Of a DNA stretch of 64,000 nt, positions 16,407 through 25,920 are shown one piece after another; positions within the stretch are counted from its first letter, which is position 1, and each line of letters opens with the position of its first letter. A model generated the notes under the pieces. That model made no database searches and had not been told where the DNA came from. It worked only from the letters and a program-made list of their open reading frames with translations. Source of the stretch: Nocardioides eburneiflavus (GTDB lineage Bacteria; Actinomycetota; Actinomycetes; Propionibacteriales; Nocardioidaceae); NCBI RefSeq assembly GCF_004785795.1, contig NZ_SRRO01000001.1:4278001-4342000 (forward strand), in the 5' to 3' direction. Position numbers and translations under genes: made by a program.

Positions 16407-18077
16407 TCACGGGATGGCGAGATCACCCGTCGGGCGCACGCGCCACCAGCGGAAGCCGTAGCCGTCGAGGGCGACCCGGGCGGCGGACTCCCCGGTCACC
16501 ACCTCGTCCGCCATCAGGTCCACGGCCTCGAGGCCGTCCTCGCCCGGATCGACCGGCACCTCGACGGTGACGGGCTCGGCTCCGAGGTTGTGGACGGTGA
16601 CGACCGCCGTCCCGGCGAGGTCGCACCGCTGCACCAGCACCTGCGGCTGGTCCTGCTCCGCCACGCTCCACGTCCCCCAGCCGAGCTCGGCGCAGGTGCG
16701 GCGGATGCCGATGAGCTTGCGGATGAAGCTCCACAGGGAGTCCGGGTCGTGCAGCTGGGCCACGACGTTGACGTGCTCGGGGCCGAAGGCACCGGGCACC
16801 ACGCGCTGGACGAGGCGGCCCGGCGACGCGGAGGAGAAGCCCCCGTTGCGTCCCGCGCTCCACTGCATGGGCGTACGCACGGCCATCCTGCCGTCGGCCT
16901 CGAGGTCCTCGCCCATGCCGATCTCCTCGCCGTAGTAGAGCGTGGGCGTGCCGGGCAGGGAGAACATCAGGCTGTAGGCCATCCGGATCCGTCGCGGGTC
17001 GCCCCCGAGCATCGTCGGCAGGCGCCGCTTGAGACCGCGGTCGTAGAGCTGCATCTCCGGCTCGGGGCCGAAGGCCGCGAAGACCTCCTCGCGCTGCGCG
17101 TCGGTCAGCTTGTCGAGAGTGAGCTCGTCGTGGTTGCGCACGAAGGTCGCCCACTGGCAGGTGTCGTCGATGGCCGGGCGCTGCGAGACGGCCTTGACCA
17201 GCGGGCGCGCGTCCTCGCGCGCGAGCGCGAGGTAGGTGGCCTGCATCCCGATGAAGTCGAACTGCATCTGCAGCTCGTCGGCGCCGTCCCCGCCGAAGAA
17301 CGCTCGCTGCTGGGAGTGCGGGAGGTTGACCTCGCCGAGCATCATCGCGGAGCCCGATCGCCGGTTGAGGAAGGCGCGGATCGTCCGCATCAGCTCGTGG
17401 GGGTCGACGGCGAGCGCCGGGTCGCCGGAGTTCTTCGCGTTCTGCTCGAGGAACGGGATTCCGTCGACGCGGAACCCGTCGAAGCCGAGCTCGAGCCAGA
17501 AGCCGACCGTACGCAGGACCTCGTCGACGACCTCGGGGTTGGCGAGGTTGAGGTCGGGCTGGTGCTTGTAGAAGTTGTGGAGGTACCACTCGCCGGTGCG
17601 GTCGTCGAGCTCCCAGATGGAGTCCTCCCGGTCGGGGAAGACGACCAGCCCGGAGGTGTCCGGCGGCTCGGTGTCGCGCCAGACGTAGTGGTCGCGGTAG
17701 CGGTTGGTCGTGCTGCGCCGCGACGCCCGGAACCACGGGTGCCGGTCGGAGGTGTGGTTGACCACCAGGTCGGCGATGACCTTGATGCCGCGGTCGTGGG
17801 CGGTGCGGATCACCTCCACCAGCTGGCCGAGGGTGCCCAGGCGCGGGTCGACGCCGTAGAAGTCGGTGAGGTCGTATCCGTCGTCACGGTCGGGGCTGGG
17901 GTAGAACGGCATCAGCCACAGGCAGGTGATCCCGAGCTCGGCGAGGTAGTCGATGCGCTCTCCGAGGCCGCCCAGGTCGCCGATCCCGTCTCCGTCGGAG
18001 TCGTGGAAGGTCTCGATGTCGAGGCAGTAGATGACCGCGCTCTTCCACCACAGGTCGCTCGTGTCGGTGACTCGCAC
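16407..18077 (-). CDS. GH13 alpha-amylase family enzyme, trehalose-synthase-like
   Basis: The 556-residue protein is a cytoplasmic GH13 enzyme most like trehalose synthase/maltose glucosyltransferase: FHDSDGDGIGDLGGLGERID, LWLMPFYPSPDRDDGYD and VIADLVVNHTSDRHPWF. The nucleophile Asp lies in GFDGFRVDGIPFL, the acid/base Glu in MMLGEVNLP and the third acid in FVRNHDELTLD, so it should be active. A C-terminal beta domain follows. There is no signal peptide and no maltokinase (Pep2/Mak) domain or neighbour, so trehalose/maltose interconversion is plausible but amylase or glucosidase activity cannot be excluded. GTG 18077 follows GTGGGGG. The neighbouring genes are unrelated. Confidence 0.85.
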   Translation of the reverse strand: MRVTDTSDLWWKSAVIYCLDIETFHDSDGDGIGDLGGLGERIDYLAELGITCLWLMPFYPSPDRDDGYDLTDFYGVDPRLGTLGQLVEVIRTAHDRGIKVIADLVVNHTSDRHPWFRASRRSTTNRYRDHYVWRDTEPPDTSGLVVFPDREDSIWELDDRTGEWYLHNFYKHQPDLNLANPEVVDEVLRTVGFWLELGFDGFRVDGIPFLEQNAKNSGDPALAVDPHELMRTIRAFLNRRSGSAMMLGEVNLPHSQQRAFFGGDGADELQMQFDFIGMQATYLALAREDARPLVKAVSQRPAIDDTCQWATFVRNHDELTLDKLTDAQREEVFAAFGPEPEMQLYDRGLKRRLPTMLGGDPRRIRMAYSLMFSLPGTPTLYYGEEIGMGEDLEADGRMAVRTPMQWSAGRNGGFSSASPGRLVQRVVPGAFGPEHVNVVAQLHDPDSLWSFIRKLIGIRRTCAELGWGTWSVAEQDQPQVLVQRCDLAGTAVVTVHNLGAEPVTVEVPVDPGEDGLEAVDLMADEVVTGESAARVALDGYGFRWWRVRPTGDLAIP

Positions 18078-18109
18078 GCCCCCACACAAGCAGACCGCGG
18101 GCCCCGGCG

Positions 18110-19066
18110 TCAGCCCCGCAGGGCGGGGAGGACGTGCTCGCCGAAGGCGTCCACGAACCCCTGCTGCTCCTGCCCGACGAAGTGCAGGTAGACGTCGTCG
18201 AACCCGACCGCGGCGAGCTCGGCGATCCGGTCCCGGTGCCAGCCGAGGTCCTCGGACACCTCGACCGCACGGCGCACCCCGTCGATGCCGACGTGCTCGG
18301 CCATCACGTCGAACGCCTCGGCCGTCTCGGTGTCCCAGTTCACCGGCTCGGTGAAGACGTTGGTGCGCCACTGGTCGAGGGCGACCGCCTCCGCCTCCTC
18401 GAGCGTCGGCGCCCAGGACAGGTGCACCTGGAGGGCCAGCGGCCCCTGCCCACCCGCGTCGCGGTAGGCGGAGACGATGTCACGCAGCACCTCGACCGGC
18501 TGGTTGATGGTGACCAGGCCGTCGGCCCACGCCGCCACGCGGGCTGCGGAGGCCACCGACACGGCCGGTCCGACGAGGCGCGGCGACACCTCCGGCCGCT
18601 CCCAGACCCTCGCCCGGTCGACCGTGATGCGGCCGTGGTGGGTCACCTCCTCGCCCGCCAGGAGCCGCCTGATCACGTCCACGCACTCCTCCAGGCGGAG
18701 GGTGCGCTCCTCCTTCGGGGGCCAACGGACCCCCGTGACGTGCTCGTTGCTCGCCTCACCGCTGCCGAGCGCGGTCCAGAAGCGTCCGGGGAACATCTCC
18801 GCGAGCGTCGCGATCTTCTGCGCGACCACCGCCGGGTGGTAGCGCACGCCGGGGGCGCAGACGCAGCCGAGCTCGAGGTCGGTGGTGGCGAGGGCGGCGC
18901 CCAGCCAGCTCCAGGCGTAGCCCGAGTGCCCCTGGCGTTCGCTCCACGGGGAGAGGTGGTCGGAGCACATGGCCATGTCGAAGCCCGCCCGCTCGGCGTG
19001 CTGGAGGTCGGCCAGCAGCCGGGAGGGGGCGATCTGCTCGTGCGAGGCGTGGAACCCGATGCGCAT
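18110..19066 (-). CDS. F420-dependent LLM class oxidoreductase (G6PDH-like family)
   Basis: The 318-residue protein is a luciferase-like (TIM barrel) oxidoreductase of the group that uses coenzyme F420. Signatures are MRIGFHASHEQIAPSRLL, AGFDMAMCSDHLSPW, RYHPAVVAQKIATLAEMFPG and LGSGEASNEHVTGVRWPPKE, the last typical of the F420-dependent glucose-6-phosphate-dehydrogenase-like branch (TIGR03557). Substrate unknown. It lies between the binding-protein gene and the GH13 gene, on the same strand, 33 bases from the latter; co-transcription is possible. Confidence 0.88.
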   Translation of the reverse strand: MRIGFHASHEQIAPSRLLADLQHAERAGFDMAMCSDHLSPWSERQGHSGYAWSWLGAALATTDLELGCVCAPGVRYHPAVVAQKIATLAEMFPGRFWTALGSGEASNEHVTGVRWPPKEERTLRLEECVDVIRRLLAGEEVTHHGRITVDRARVWERPEVSPRLVGPAVSVASAARVAAWADGLVTINQPVEVLRDIVSAYRDAGGQGPLALQVHLSWAPTLEEAEAVALDQWRTNVFTEPVNWDTETAEAFDVMAEHVGIDGVRRAVEVSEDLGWHRDRIAELAAVGFDDVYLHFVGQEQQGFVDAFGEHVLPALRG

Positions 19067-19110
19067 GCCCCACCGTAGACCGGCCGGGCGACCTCGGTGG
19101 ACGCACCGGG

Positions 19111-20877
19111 TCACCGCACGACGAAGAGGTCCTTGTAGTTGGGTGCGCCCATCGAGCCCTCGCCCGTGGGGTTGCCGACGCGGTCGCCGAAGGCGAACAG
19201 GCGGTTGGCGTAGGAGGTGGGGATGAACGGGAGGTGGTCGGTGAGGACCCGCTCGTCCAGCTCCCCCCAGGCCGCGGCCTGCTCCTCGACGGGCAGCTGC
19301 GCGATGTCGTCCATGGCCCGGTCGATCGAGGGCTCCGCGAAGTGGGCGGTGTTGAAGGGTGCGCCGCTCCTCAGCAGGGGCGGCAGGAGCGCCGACCCGG
19401 CGGGCCACATCGGGCACCAGCTGACGCCCCGCAGGTCGAGCCCCTGGTTGACCTCGTTGTCGGGGTCGAGCCACACGCTGTAGATCGACTGCTGGACGGG
19501 GATGGCCGTCACGTCGAAGCCGCCCTCCTCCAGGCCGGTCGTCAGCTGGGCCTGGGCAGCGGTGGCGAGCGGGTCGAGCTCGTTGTAGGCCATCGTGATC
19601 GGGTACGGCTCGTCGCCGTGGCCGGCCTCGGCGAGCAGCTCCCGGGACCGCTCCGGGTCGTACGTGGCCTCCTCGCCGTCGACCTGCACGTCCCTCCTGC
19701 CCGCCATGCCGGGCGGCATGATCGGTCCGGCCGGGACCCGTGTCACTCCGGGGACCTCGCCCGAGGCGATCCACACGTCCTCGTAGGGGTAGGCGTGGGC
19801 CAGTGCCCGCCGGACGCGGATGTCGGTGATCCGGGTGTGGTCGGGCGCGATCGTGGAGACGCACTGCGTGGCCTGCTGGACGAGGCGGTCCCCGAGCAGG
19901 GCGCTCGCCTCGAGGTAGCGGCCCGACCCGACGGAGGTCGACACGGCGGTCCGACCCCCGGTGCTGCCGGAGAGCATGATCTCGTCGACCCTGGCCTGGT
20001 CCTGGTTGAACTTGAAGACGAACCGGTCGGCGTACTGGTGGCGGGCCGGGTCGGAGCCGGGCTCCCACTCGTCGTTCCTGACCAGCACCAGCTCCTCCGC
20101 CGGGTCCCAGCTCTCGACCTCGTAGGGGCCGGTCGCCAGCGGTCGCTGGGCGTACGTCGACGGCTCGGACGCCTCGCCCAGTGGCGCGGGACCCATCGCC
20201 ATCACCGCGCCCCAGTGGTCCATGTCCGGGAACGGCCGGTCCATCTCGATCGTCACGTCCTGGCCGTCGACCGAGATCCCGGCGTAGTCGTCGCACCCGG
20301 GGTCGTCGCCGGTGTAGGGGCCCGCGTAGTCCTCGGCGCCGGCGAAGTAGTGCGTGGAGTACTCGGTGCCGGGCCCCGACGGGAACGCGCCGGAGTCGAG
20401 CGAGCGGCAGATGCCGAAGGCCACCTCCTCGGCCGTGACGGGTGCGCCGTCCTCCCACGTCGCGTCGTCACGGATCGTGAAGGTCCACTCGGTGAAGTCG
20501 TCGTTGGGGCGCCCCAGGTCGGTCGCCAGGTCGGGCACCAGCACGGGTCGCCCGTCGTCGCCGCGGGCGTACTGGGTCAGCGAACGGCTGACCAGCGCCT
20601 GCTGGATGGCGTTGCCCGTGACCGACCAGCCGCCGGTGGGGTCGAGCGTGTCCGGACCGGGTGCGCCGGGGAGGAACACTGTGATCGTCCCGCCGGGGGT
20701 GGCGCCCGCCACCGCGGGGGCGGGACCGCGGCGCATCGGGTCCTTCGACACGCCGGGCGGCTGCGCGTACGCCCCGGGGCGGGGCGAGTCCCAGCCCCGC
20801 TCGGTGTGCTGGCCGCTGCAGGCGGCGAGCAGCAGCGCCGCTCCGGTCGCGACGACCAGCGGACGAGTCCCCCTCAT
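19111..20877 (-). CDS. peptide ABC transporter binding lipoprotein (second copy)
   Basis: A 588-residue family 5 solute-binding lipoprotein. The lipoprotein signal is MRGTRPLVVATGAALLLAAC with the lipid-modified Cys at residue 20. Long stretches are nearly identical to the binding protein at 25921-27696, for example SLTQYARGDDGRPVLVPDLA against SLTQYVRDEEGQPVLVPDLA and AVMAMGPAPLGEAS against AFMAMGPAPLGNAS. It therefore arose by duplication within this locus. It probably delivers peptides to the same permease, with altered specificity. ATG 20877 starts four bases after the rarA stop. The mature N-terminus lacks the acidic Gly/Ser linker of the other copy. Confidence 0.9.
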   Translation of the reverse strand: MRGTRPLVVATGAALLLAACSGQHTERGWDSPRPGAYAQPPGVSKDPMRRGPAPAVAGATPGGTITVFLPGAPGPDTLDPTGGWSVTGNAIQQALVSRSLTQYARGDDGRPVLVPDLATDLGRPNDDFTEWTFTIRDDATWEDGAPVTAEEVAFGICRSLDSGAFPSGPGTEYSTHYFAGAEDYAGPYTGDDPGCDDYAGISVDGQDVTIEMDRPFPDMDHWGAVMAMGPAPLGEASEPSTYAQRPLATGPYEVESWDPAEELVLVRNDEWEPGSDPARHQYADRFVFKFNQDQARVDEIMLSGSTGGRTAVSTSVGSGRYLEASALLGDRLVQQATQCVSTIAPDHTRITDIRVRRALAHAYPYEDVWIASGEVPGVTRVPAGPIMPPGMAGRRDVQVDGEEATYDPERSRELLAEAGHGDEPYPITMAYNELDPLATAAQAQLTTGLEEGGFDVTAIPVQQSIYSVWLDPDNEVNQGLDLRGVSWCPMWPAGSALLPPLLRSGAPFNTAHFAEPSIDRAMDDIAQLPVEEQAAAWGELDERVLTDHLPFIPTSYANRLFAFGDRVGNPTGEGSMGAPNYKDLFVVR

Positions 20878-20881
20878 GCTC

Positions 20882-22273
20882 TCAGCGCTCCCCGTGTCCC
20901 CGGACGATCCGCCGGACCCGCTCCCAGCGGTCCTTGACCCCGGCCTCCGCACCGAGCGCCGTCGGACGGTAGTAGGTCGCGTCCGCGAGCACGTCGGGGA
21001 GGTACTGCTGCTCGGCGACGCCGAACGGCTCGTCGTGCGGATAGGCGTAGCCCTTGCCGTGGCCCAGGTCCTTCGCGCCCCCGTAGTGGGCGTCGCGCAG
21101 GTGGGCGGGCACCTGCCCGATCCTGCCGGCCCTGACGTCGGAGATCGCCGCGTCGATGGCGGTGATGACCGCGTTGGACTTCGGCGCGACCGCGAGGTGG
21201 ATCGTGGCCTGCGCCAGGTTGATGCGGGCCTCGGGCATCCCGATCAGCTGCACGGCCTGGGCTGCGGCGACCGCCGCCTGGAGGGCCGTCGGGTCGGCGA
21301 GTCCGACGTCCTCGCTGGCGTGCACGACGAGCCGTCGCGCGATGAAGCGCGGGTCCTCCCCCGCCTCGATCATGCGGGCGAGGTAGTGCAGCGCCGCGTC
21401 GGGGTCCGAGCCGCGGATCGACTTGATGAAGGCGGAGATCACGTCGTAGTGCTGGTCGCCCTGACGGTCGTAGCGCACGGCCGCCTGGTCGACCGCGGTC
21501 TCGGCGGTGGCGAGGTCGATCGCGTCGAGGCCGTTGCTGGCAGCAGCCCCGGCGGCCGCCTCGAGGTAGGTCAGCGCGCGCCGTGCGTCGCCGCCCGCGA
21601 GCCGTACGAGGTGGTGGCGGGCGTCGTCGTCGAGCAGCGTCGACCCGGCCAGGCCGCGTTCGTCGGCGAGCGCCTGATCGATGACCTCGGCCACGTCGTC
21701 GTCGGTCAACGACTGGAGTCGCAGCAGCAGGCTGCGCGACAGCAGCGGGCTGATGACCGAGAAGAACGGGTTCTCGGTCGTGGCGGCGATCAGGGTCACC
21801 CAGCGGTTCTCCACGCCCGGCAGCAGGGCGTCCTGCTGCGCCTTGGTGAAGCGGTGCACCTCGTCGACGAACAGGACGGTCTCCTGCCCGCCCCGGGCCA
21901 GCTCGGCACGCGCCCCGTCGATGGCCGCACGGACCTCCTTGACCCCCGCCGCGACCGCCGAGACCTCCACGAACCGACGACGGGTCTGCTGGCTGACGAT
22001 GGCCGCGATCGTGGTCTTGCCGGTGCCCGGCGGGCCCCAGAGCAGCAGCGACATCGACTGGTCGCCCTCGATGAGGCGGCGCAGGGGCGACCCGGCCGCC
22101 CGCAGCTGCTGCTGGCCCACGAGCTCGTCGATCGTGCGCGGACGCATCCGTACGGCAAGCGGTGCCGACGCGTGGGTGTTGGCGCCCAGCGACCCGGCCC
22201 CGGGCATGGCTGCGCCCATCGACGAGGAGGGCGCGGATTGCCCCGCGCCCTCGATCTCGAACAAGCCGTCCAC
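20882..22273 (-). CDS. rarA: replication-associated recombination protein RarA
   Basis: The 463-residue AAA+ ATPase is related to clamp loaders and Holliday-junction motor proteins and acts at stalled replication forks. The start GTG 22273 gives VDGLFEIEG, the actinobacterial version of the family's N-terminal MDLF-type clamp-binding motif. [15 protein letters not shown], Walker [10 protein letters not shown], Walker [10 protein letters not shown] and sensor AATTENPFF follow; the C-terminal part contains the tetramerisation domain ([20 protein letters not shown]). It lies between two genes of the peptide-uptake group, an unusual insertion point for those genes. Confidence 0.94.
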   Translation of the reverse strand: MDGLFEIEGAGQSAPSSSMGAAMPGAGSLGANTHASAPLAVRMRPRTIDELVGQQQLRAAGSPLRRLIEGDQSMSLLLWGPPGTGKTTIAAIVSQQTRRRFVEVSAVAAGVKEVRAAIDGARAELARGGQETVLFVDEVHRFTKAQQDALLPGVENRWVTLIAATTENPFFSVISPLLSRSLLLRLQSLTDDDVAEVIDQALADERGLAGSTLLDDDARHHLVRLAGGDARRALTYLEAAAGAAASNGLDAIDLATAETAVDQAAVRYDRQGDQHYDVISAFIKSIRGSDPDAALHYLARMIEAGEDPRFIARRLVVHASEDVGLADPTALQAAVAAAQAVQLIGMPEARINLAQATIHLAVAPKSNAVITAIDAAISDVRAGRIGQVPAHLRDAHYGGAKDLGHGKGYAYPHDEPFGVAEQQYLPDVLADATYYRPTALGAEAGVKDRWERVRRIVRGHGER

Positions 22274-22310
22274 GTCGGTGAGTATCCCCCGACGTCGTCG
22301 GGGGTCCTCA

Positions 22311-23639
22311 TCAGACCCCGGTGGTCTGCTTGGTCTTGAGGTCGTACCAGGTCTTCTCGTAGCCGGGGATCGTGAGCTGCGTGTTGCTCGGCACGGCCCC
22401 GGGGACCGGGCTGCCCTGGTCATCGACGCCCAGCAGGTCGGTCGTCACCGGCGTGGCGGGGTGGGCACCCAGCTCACCGGCGAAGTGGCACGCGACCTTG
22501 TGGCGCTTGCCGATCTGCAGCAGCGGCGGCTCGACCTTGGCGCAGATCTCCTGGGCGAACTGGCAACGCGTGCGGAACCGGCAGCCGGACGGCGGGTTGA
22601 TCGGGCTCGGCACGTCGCCCTCGAGACGGATGCGCTCGCGGCGACCACCGACAGCCGCCTGCTTCACGTCGGGCACCGCGGAGAGCAGCGCCTGGGTGTA
22701 GGGGTGGTGGGGCTTGCCGTAGATCGTCTCGCGGTCGCCGATCTCCACGATCTTGCCGAGGTACATCACGGCGATCTCGGGGCAGAAGTGGCGCACGATG
22801 GCGAGGTCGTGGGCGATGAAGAGGAACGCCACGTCGAACTCGGACTGGATGTCCTGCAGCAGGTTGATGACCTGGGCCTGGATCGACACGTCGAGCGCGG
22901 AGACCGGCTCGTCCGCCACGAGCAGCTTGGGGTTGAGCGTCAGCGCCCGGGCGATGCCGATGCGCTGGCGCTGGCCGCCGGAGAACTCGTTGGGGTAGCG
23001 GTTGTAGTGCTCGGGGTTGAGACCGACGACCTCCAGCAGCTCCTGGACGCGCGGGAGCACCTTGTTCTTCGGGACCACGTCGTGCACCTCGAGCGGCGCA
23101 CCGACGATCGTGCCGACCGTGTGGCGCGGGTTGAGCGAGGTGTAGGGGTCCTGGAAGATCATCTGGACGTCGCGGCGCAGCGGCTTCATCTCCTTGTTGG
23201 AGAGCTTGGCCAGGTCCTTGCCGTCGAACATCATCGAGCCGCCGGTCGGCTTGTAGAGCCGGGTGATCAGGCGGCCGGTGGTCGACTTGCCGCAACCGGA
23301 CTCGCCGACCAGGCCGATCGACCCTCCTTGCGGCACCTCGAACGAGATGCCGTCCACGGCCTGGACGTGCCCGATGGTCCGGCGCACGATGCCCGACGAC
23401 TTCACCGGGAAGTACATCTTGAGGTTGTCGACGGTGAGCACCGCGGGAGCGTCGGGGTCGAGCTCGGACGCGGTGTGGCCCATCTCGGCGACGCTCGCGA
23501 AGTCGAGCGCGTCGACCTGGACCTCGTGGTCGGTGACGACGTCTCGGCCACCACCGAGCTGGCGGTCGCCGGTCTCGGCGGCGTTGGCCCCGACGTCGGT
23601 CGGCTCGACCTCGGCTCGGGCGTTGGGGTCCTGGGTCAT
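22311..23639 (-). CDS. peptide ABC transporter ATP-binding protein (DppF-type)
   Basis: The 442-residue ATPase powers peptide import together with the ATPase encoded just upstream. Walker A is [16 protein letters not shown], the signature [17 protein letters not shown], Walker [13 protein letters not shown], and the oligopeptide-transporter C-terminal region has the Cys cluster of the family ([19 protein letters not shown], then KVACHF), expected to bind an iron-sulphur cluster in related proteins. About 65 acidic residues precede the domain, an unusual extension. ATG 23639 overlaps the upstream stop (ATGA). Confidence 0.95.
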   Translation of the reverse strand: MTQDPNARAEVEPTDVGANAAETGDRQLGGGRDVVTDHEVQVDALDFASVAEMGHTASELDPDAPAVLTVDNLKMYFPVKSSGIVRRTIGHVQAVDGISFEVPQGGSIGLVGESGCGKSTTGRLITRLYKPTGGSMMFDGKDLAKLSNKEMKPLRRDVQMIFQDPYTSLNPRHTVGTIVGAPLEVHDVVPKNKVLPRVQELLEVVGLNPEHYNRYPNEFSGGQRQRIGIARALTLNPKLLVADEPVSALDVSIQAQVINLLQDIQSEFDVAFLFIAHDLAIVRHFCPEIAVMYLGKIVEIGDRETIYGKPHHPYTQALLSAVPDVKQAAVGGRRERIRLEGDVPSPINPPSGCRFRTRCQFAQEICAKVEPPLLQIGKRHKVACHFAGELGAHPATPVTTDLLGVDDQGSPVPGAVPSNTQLTIPGYEKTWYDLKTKQTTGV

Positions 23640-24742
23640 CGGGTCTCCTCGAGGAGCTCGGGGGCGATCTCGGGCAGCACCTCGGACTGGTAGACCCCGA
23701 CCGGGTCCGCGAGGTGACAGCGCTTGAGATGGGCCGTGCCCGAGCTGGCCGGCAGCAGCTCGGGGAGCTGGGTGCTGCACAGGTCACCGGGGACCTTGTC
23801 GGCGTGCACGCAGCGCGGGTGGAAGGAACATCCCGGCGGCGGCCGCAGCAGGCTGGGCGGGTTGCCGGGAATGGGGATCAGCCGGGCGTCGGTCGAGGAC
23901 GACACGTCGGGGACGCTGGACAGCAGGCCCCACGTGTAGGGCATCTCGGGCGTGGTGAGGATCTGCTTGGTGGTGCCGAACTCGACGCATCGCCCGGCGT
24001 ACATCACGAGGACGTCGTCGGCCATCTCGGCGATGACGCCGAGGTCGTGGGTGATGATGATGACCGCGGAGTTGAACTCGCGCTGGAGGTCCTGGAGCAG
24101 GTCGAGGATCTGCGCCTGCACGGTCACGTCGAGCGCCGTGGTCGGCTCGTCGGCGATCAGCAGCGACGGGTCGTTGATGAGGCCCATCGCGATCATCGCG
24201 CGCTGGCGCATGCCGCCGGAGAACTGGTGCGGGAAGTCGTCCACGCGCCGGTCCGGCTGCGGGATGCCGACGCGGTCCAGCATCTCGATCGCCTTGCGGC
24301 GGGCGTCGCGCTTGGACGCGCTCGAGTGGTGCACGAGGTAGGCCTCCTCGAGCTGCGCGCCGATCTTGTAGAACGGGTGGAGCGCGGCGAGGGCGTCCTG
24401 GAAGATCATCGCCATCGCGTTGCCGCGCAGGCCGCGCATCCGCGACTCGCTCAACCCGACGACCTCGGTGCCACCCACGCGGATGGAGCCGGAGATCTGC
24501 GCCGACTTGGCGTCGTGCAGGCCCATCACGGCCATGCTCGACACGGACTTGCCGGAGCCGGACTCGCCGACGATGCCGAGCGTCTTGCCCTTCTCGACCG
24601 AGTAGGACAGGCCCTGCACCGCGGTGACCGGGCCGTCCTCGGTCGGGAAGGTGACCTTGAGGTCCTCGACCTGGAGGAAGGGACCGTCGGTCTCGGCGGC
24701 CGCCGCGGCGGCACTCGACTGGGTCATGGGAACGCTGGTCAC
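23636..24742 (-). CDS. peptide ABC transporter ATP-binding protein (DppD-type)
   Basis: The 368-residue ATPase is the partner of the DppF-type protein. Walker A is GIVGESGSGKSVSSMA, the signature HQFSGGMRQRAMIAMGL, Walker B LLIADEPTTALD; the C-terminal oligopeptide-transporter region carries the Cys pattern GCSFHPRCVHADKVPGDLC. GTG 24742 overlaps the permease stop (GTGA), so the three genes are translationally linked. An Ala run follows the start (SSAAAAAAETDG). Confidence 0.95.
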   Translation of the reverse strand: MTSVPMTQSSAAAAAAETDGPFLQVEDLKVTFPTEDGPVTAVQGLSYSVEKGKTLGIVGESGSGKSVSSMAVMGLHDAKSAQISGSIRVGGTEVVGLSESRMRGLRGNAMAMIFQDALAALHPFYKIGAQLEEAYLVHHSSASKRDARRKAIEMLDRVGIPQPDRRVDDFPHQFSGGMRQRAMIAMGLINDPSLLIADEPTTALDVTVQAQILDLLQDLQREFNSAVIIITHDLGVIAEMADDVLVMYAGRCVEFGTTKQILTTPEMPYTWGLLSSVPDVSSSTDARLIPIPGNPPSLLRPPPGCSFHPRCVHADKVPGDLCSTQLPELLPASSGTAHLKRCHLADPVGVYQSEVLPEIAPELLEETR

Positions 24743-25749
24743 GAAAGCCTCACCCTCGGGTCGAGGACGCTGTAGACAACGTCGACGAGCAGGTTGGAGA
24801 TGATCAGGATGACGGCGCTGAACAGCGCGGTCGCCTGCACGACGGGAAGGTCACGACCCTGGACGGCCTCGAGCGCCCACCAGCCGATGCCCTGGATCTC
24901 GAAGATCCGCTCAGTGAAGATCGTGCCGGCGAGCAGGGTGCCGAAGTCGATGCCGAAGATCGTCACGACCGGCACCAAGGCCGCACGCAGGCCGTGCTTG
25001 TAGACGATGGTCCGCGCGGGCAGGCCCTTGGCCTTGGCGGTGCGGATGTAGTCCTCGCTCAGCGCCTCGACCATCGCTCCGCGCGTGAAACGCGTGTACT
25101 GGGTGCAGCCGAAGATGCCGAGCGCCACCCAGGCGAGGAACAACCCGCTGAACCACTTGAACGGACCGTTCTCGCCTATCGAGAAGTAGCCGGTGTCGCT
25201 GAACAGCGGCACCTCGAAGGTGATCGTCAGGTAGAGCCAGGTCAGCAGGGCGAAGAGGTAGTAGGGGATCGAGCTGATGAACAGGAAGCTCGAGACCAGG
25301 GCCTTGTCGGCCACGGTGCCGCGCCGTCTCGCGGCGGCGACGCCGATGGGGATGCCGAAGAGGAGGTAGAGGAAGGCACCGCCGATGGCCACGGAGAAGG
25401 TCGCGGGAATGCGCGAGACCAGCTCCTCCTTGACCGGCTGCTTGGTGCGGAAGCTGACGCCGAGGCACGGCGCGGCGCACTCGTACTCGCTGGAGGCGAT
25501 CATGATCTTGCGGCCGCTGAAGACGCCCTCGACGAACTTCCCGTACTCCACGTAGACGGGGTTGTCGTAGCCGAGCGTCCGCTCGTAGACCTCGAGTCGC
25601 GCGGGGGTGCACCTGTTGCTGGTCTCGCGGTCGCAGATCGGTTGCGCAGGGCTCGACGGTCCGTACCAGAACAGCAGGAAGATCGCCATCGAGACCAGGG
25701 CCACGACGAGGACTCCCGAGATCAGGCGCTTCACGACATAGGCAAACAT
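24739..25749 (-). CDS. peptide ABC transporter permease (DppB-type)
   Basis: A 336-residue inner-membrane permease with six predicted helices, beginning VVKRLISGVLVVALVSMAIF. The large extracytoplasmic loop after helix 1 contains four Cys residues (ICDRETSNRC and YECAAPCLG), unusual for the family and possibly disulphide-bonded. The EAA loop that contacts the ATPases reads EALSEDYIRTAKAKGLPART. It forms the channel with the DppC-type permease encoded upstream. Two hairpins separate it from the binding-protein gene. Confidence 0.94.
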   Translation of the reverse strand: MFAYVVKRLISGVLVVALVSMAIFLLFWYGPSSPAQPICDRETSNRCTPARLEVYERTLGYDNPVYVEYGKFVEGVFSGRKIMIASSEYECAAPCLGVSFRTKQPVKEELVSRIPATFSVAIGGAFLYLLFGIPIGVAAARRRGTVADKALVSSFLFISSIPYYLFALLTWLYLTITFEVPLFSDTGYFSIGENGPFKWFSGLFLAWVALGIFGCTQYTRFTRGAMVEALSEDYIRTAKAKGLPARTIVYKHGLRAALVPVVTIFGIDFGTLLAGTIFTERIFEIQGIGWWALEAVQGRDLPVVQATALFSAVILIISNLLVDVVYSVLDPRVRLS

Positions 25750-25823
25750 CGCTGGTCACTCTCCGGGGATGGTGGATGAGTCGGACCTCCGAGGCAGGAA
25801 GCCTACTGGGTCCGGGCTGCCGA

Positions 25824-25854
25824 GTGGGGGCTCCCGTTGTTCGGGAGCCCCCAC
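25824..25854 (-). terminator. perfect 13-bp hairpin between binding-protein and permease genes
   Basis: Arms GTGGGGGCTCCCG (25824-25836) and CGGGAGCCCCCAC (25842-25854) pair without mismatch around a five-base loop. No T run follows on either strand. It lies 67 bases downstream of the binding-protein stop and 75 bases before the permease start. Such structures after binding-protein genes usually protect the upstream message and reduce downstream expression, so the binding protein is made in excess. That role is inferred. Confidence 0.75.
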
Positions 25855-25891
25855 CCGTCAGTGTCGTGCTACTGGGGTACTACGTGGTGCT

Positions 25892-25907
25892 CCGGGCCCG
25901 AGCCCGG
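25892..25907 (-). terminator. second short hairpin after the binding-protein gene
   Basis: Arms CCGGGC (25892-25897) and GCCCGG (25902-25907) enclose CCGA. It stands 13 bases downstream of the binding-protein stop and before the larger hairpin at 25824-25854. It may act with it in partial termination or 3'-end protection. Confidence 0.5.
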
Positions 25908-25920
25908 TGGGCGACCAGGA

